This document shows positions 5,401 through 6,623 of a stretch of DNA of 6,623 bases, one piece after another. The position numbers and the translations under genes were made by a program. Position 1 is the stretch's first letter, and the number at the start of each line of letters is the position of its first letter. The stretch comes from Alphaproteobacteria bacterium (GTDB lineage Bacteria > Pseudomonadota > Alphaproteobacteria > Rhodobacterales > Rhodobacteraceae): assembly GCA_030425945.1 (NCBI GenBank), contig JAUHZL010000174.1, positions 1 to 6,623 on the forward strand, given 5' to 3'. Below the pieces are notes generated by a model. The model searched no databases. It was not told where the DNA came from and saw only the letters and a list, made by a program, of their open reading frames with translations.

Positions 5401-6357
5401 ATGGGTTTCAGGGCACGCCACCTGCTGGGCATCGAAGGCCTCGCCCCCGACGAGATCGTCACCCTGCTCGACCTCGCCGAGACCTATGTCGATCTCAACC
5501 GCCGCCCCGACAAGCATGGCACCGCGCTGGTCGGCCTCACCCAGATCAACATGTTCTTCGAGGCCTCGACCCGCACGCAGGCCAGCTTCGAACTGGCGGG
5601 CAAGCGCCTCGGGGCCGACGTGATGAACATGGGCGTCGCCCAGTCCAGCGTGAAGAAGGGCGAAACCCTCATCGACACCGCGATGACGCTGAACGCCATG
5701 CACCCGGACCTGCTGGTGGTGCGGCACCCGAACTCGGGCGCGGTGGCGCTGCTGGCCCAGAAGGTCACCTGCGCCGTGCTGAACGCGGGCGACGGGCGGC
5801 ACGAGCACCCCACCCAGGCCCTGCTCGACGCGCTGACCATCCGCCGCGCCAAGGGCCGCCTGCACCGGCTGACCGTGGCGATCTGCGGCGACATCGCCCA
5901 CAGCCGGGTCGCCCGCTCGAACCTGCTGCTGCTGCACAAGATGGAGAGCCGCGTGCGCCTCGTCGGCCCCGCGACGCTGATGCCGCCGGGCATCGCCGAT
6001 CTGGGCGTCGAGGTCTGCGAGGACATGCGCGAGGGTCTGCGCGACGCCGATGTCGTGATGATGCTGCGCCTCCAGAAGGAGCGCATGGACGGCGGCTTCA
6101 TCCCCTCCGAGCGCGAGTATTACCACCGCTACGGCCTCGATGCCGAGAAGCTGTCCCATGCCAAGCCGGACGCCATCGTCATGCACCCCGGCCCGATGAA
6201 CCGCGGGGTCGAGATCGACGGGCTGCTGGCCGACGACATCAACCGCTCGGTGATCCAGGAACAGGTCGAGATGGGCGTCGCCGTCCGCATGGCCGCGATG
6301 GACCTGCTGGCGCGCAACCTGCGCGCCGCGCGTGCCCCGGAGACGGTCCTTGTTTGA
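5401..6357 (+). CDS. pyrB: Aspartate carbamoyltransferase catalytic subunit
   Basis: The 318-residue product is full length for PyrB, which joins carbamoyl phosphate and L-aspartate to N-carbamoyl-L-aspartate in de novo pyrimidine synthesis in the cytoplasm. The carbamoyl phosphate motif FFEASTRT (52-59) is present, as are the SSVKKGE loop (82-88, K85), the HPTQALLD segment (136-143), HSRVARSN (167-174, R169), LRLQKER (222-228) with the aspartate-binding arginine, and HPGPMNRG (262-269). GGGGAG at 5391-5396 precedes the ATG closely, and the family N-terminus (FRARHLLGIEGL) confirms the start; the frame is open upstream but reads through the promoter. No pyrI is visible. A gene on the same strand overlaps its last 8 bases, so pyrB leads an operon that continues out of the window, where pyrC might be expected from other Rhodobacterales. 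Confidence 0.97.
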   Translation: MGFRARHLLGIEGLAPDEIVTLLDLAETYVDLNRRPDKHGTALVGLTQINMFFEASTRTQASFELAGKRLGADVMNMGVAQSSVKKGETLIDTAMTLNAMHPDLLVVRHPNSGAVALLAQKVTCAVLNAGDGRHEHPTQALLDALTIRRAKGRLHRLTVAICGDIAHSRVARSNLLLLHKMESRVRLVGPATLMPPGIADLGVEVCEDMREGLRDADVVMMLRLQKERMDGGFIPSEREYYHRYGLDAEKLSHAKPDAIVMHPGPMNRGVEIDGLLADDINRSVIQEQVEMGVAVRMAAMDLLARNLRAARAPETVLV

Positions 6358-6623
6358 GGCGCTGCGCAGGCTCTTCCGGCGCGCGCCCGCGCCCGCGGCC
6401 CCCGCCGGGCCGAAGCCGCGCGCGAAGCCGCCCCAACCGCGTGTCGTGCACGTGTTCACCTGCGCCTTCGAGACCACGCAGGGGTTCCTCAACTACACCG
6501 AGCAGCACTGGAGTTCGCAGGACGCCGAGCCGGTCTGCGCCTTCGAGCAGGAGCTTGCCCTGTCCTCGCTCGACCGCAACTACATCGACCTGATCGACGG
6601 CGGCCCCGAGGCCGTCGATGCCC
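6350..6623 (+). CDS. Unknown protein, N-terminal part (3' end outside window)
   Basis: The frame runs open from TTG 6350 to the window end, giving 91 residues. The TTG is preferred because GGAG (6339-6342) lies 7 bases before it; a GTG at 6332 without such a site is the alternative. The start overlaps the pyrB end by 8 bases in another frame. The product begins with a basic amphipathic segment (MFEALRRLFRRAP), then an Ala/Pro/Lys linker to about residue 32, then a folded part with VVHVFTCAFETTQGFLNYTEQ and later FEQELALSSLDRNYIDLIDG. The strand, 'FLNY' helix, and later acidic 'DRNYIDLID' faintly resemble Imm22-type immunity-like domains, but this is a weak impression and I do not name the gene. 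Codon use looks like that of its neighbours. Confidence 0.65.
   Translation, partial: MFEALRRLFRRAPAPAAPAGPKPRAKPPQPRVVHVFTCAFETTQGFLNYTEQHWSSQDAEPVCAFEQELALSSLDRNYIDLIDGGPEAVDA

Noticed and set aside
5293..6492. 399-codon open frame on the minus strand opposite pyrB
   Set aside because: pyrB on the other strand is unmistakable. The His/Val/Ala/Gly-rich product is the usual complement shadow.
1..6623. CRISPR array, tRNA or rRNA gene, insertion sequence, attachment site
   Set aside because: No regularly spaced repeats, no cloverleaf-like sequence, no transposase or integrase motifs and no terminal inverted repeats were seen on reading both strands.

Overview
The window is GC-rich bacterial chromosome with tightly packed, core-type genes. 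It most likely comes from an alphaproteobacterium of the Rhodobacteraceae/Rhodobacterales. The best lineage marker is a 44-residue aa3-type cytochrome c oxidase subunit IV at 3122-3256. The family 4 uracil-DNA glycosylase without the usual Fe-S cysteines, the DUF6356-like protein and the acyl-CoA dehydrogenase/metallo-hydrolase pair point the same way. This assignment rests on protein recognition, not on a search.

Left part (1-2387): the 3' end of an acyl-CoA dehydrogenase gene is coupled by a TGATG overlap to an MBL-fold metallo-hydrolase. Facing them is a two-gene minus-strand operon, a small DUF6356-like membrane protein followed by a class II glutamine amidotransferase, also joined by TGATG. 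The metallo-hydrolase and amidotransferase genes overlap by 13 bases at their 3' ends.

Middle (2388-3960): a 106-base divergent region separates the DUF6356-like gene from an Lrp/AsnC regulator. The regulator start lies directly behind a TGGGA-N5-TCCCA inverted repeat and a possible -10 box, so a leaderless, self-regulated transcript is possible. After a 166-base gap come the tiny cytochrome oxidase subunit IV gene and, 28 bases further on, an uncharacterised lipoprotein whose His and Cys motifs suggest a permuted papain-like (NlpC/P60-related) fold. A textbook UUCG-loop terminator closes this unit.

Right part (3958-6623): moaB (GTG start) and a family 4 uracil-DNA glycosylase form a minus-strand operon, converging on the terminator. 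The glycosylase gene is divergent from pyrB (aspartate carbamoyltransferase). pyrB has a well-formed sigma70-type promoter whose -10 box sits inside a perfect 7-bp-arm inverted repeat. A partial gene of unknown function, probably starting with TTG, overlaps the pyrB 3' end and runs off the window.

No mobile element, CRISPR array, tRNA or rRNA is visible. No dramatic new system stands out. The items most worth following are the lipoprotein family, the cysteine-depleted glycosylase, the two palindromes over promoters, and the unknown gene inserted after pyrB.
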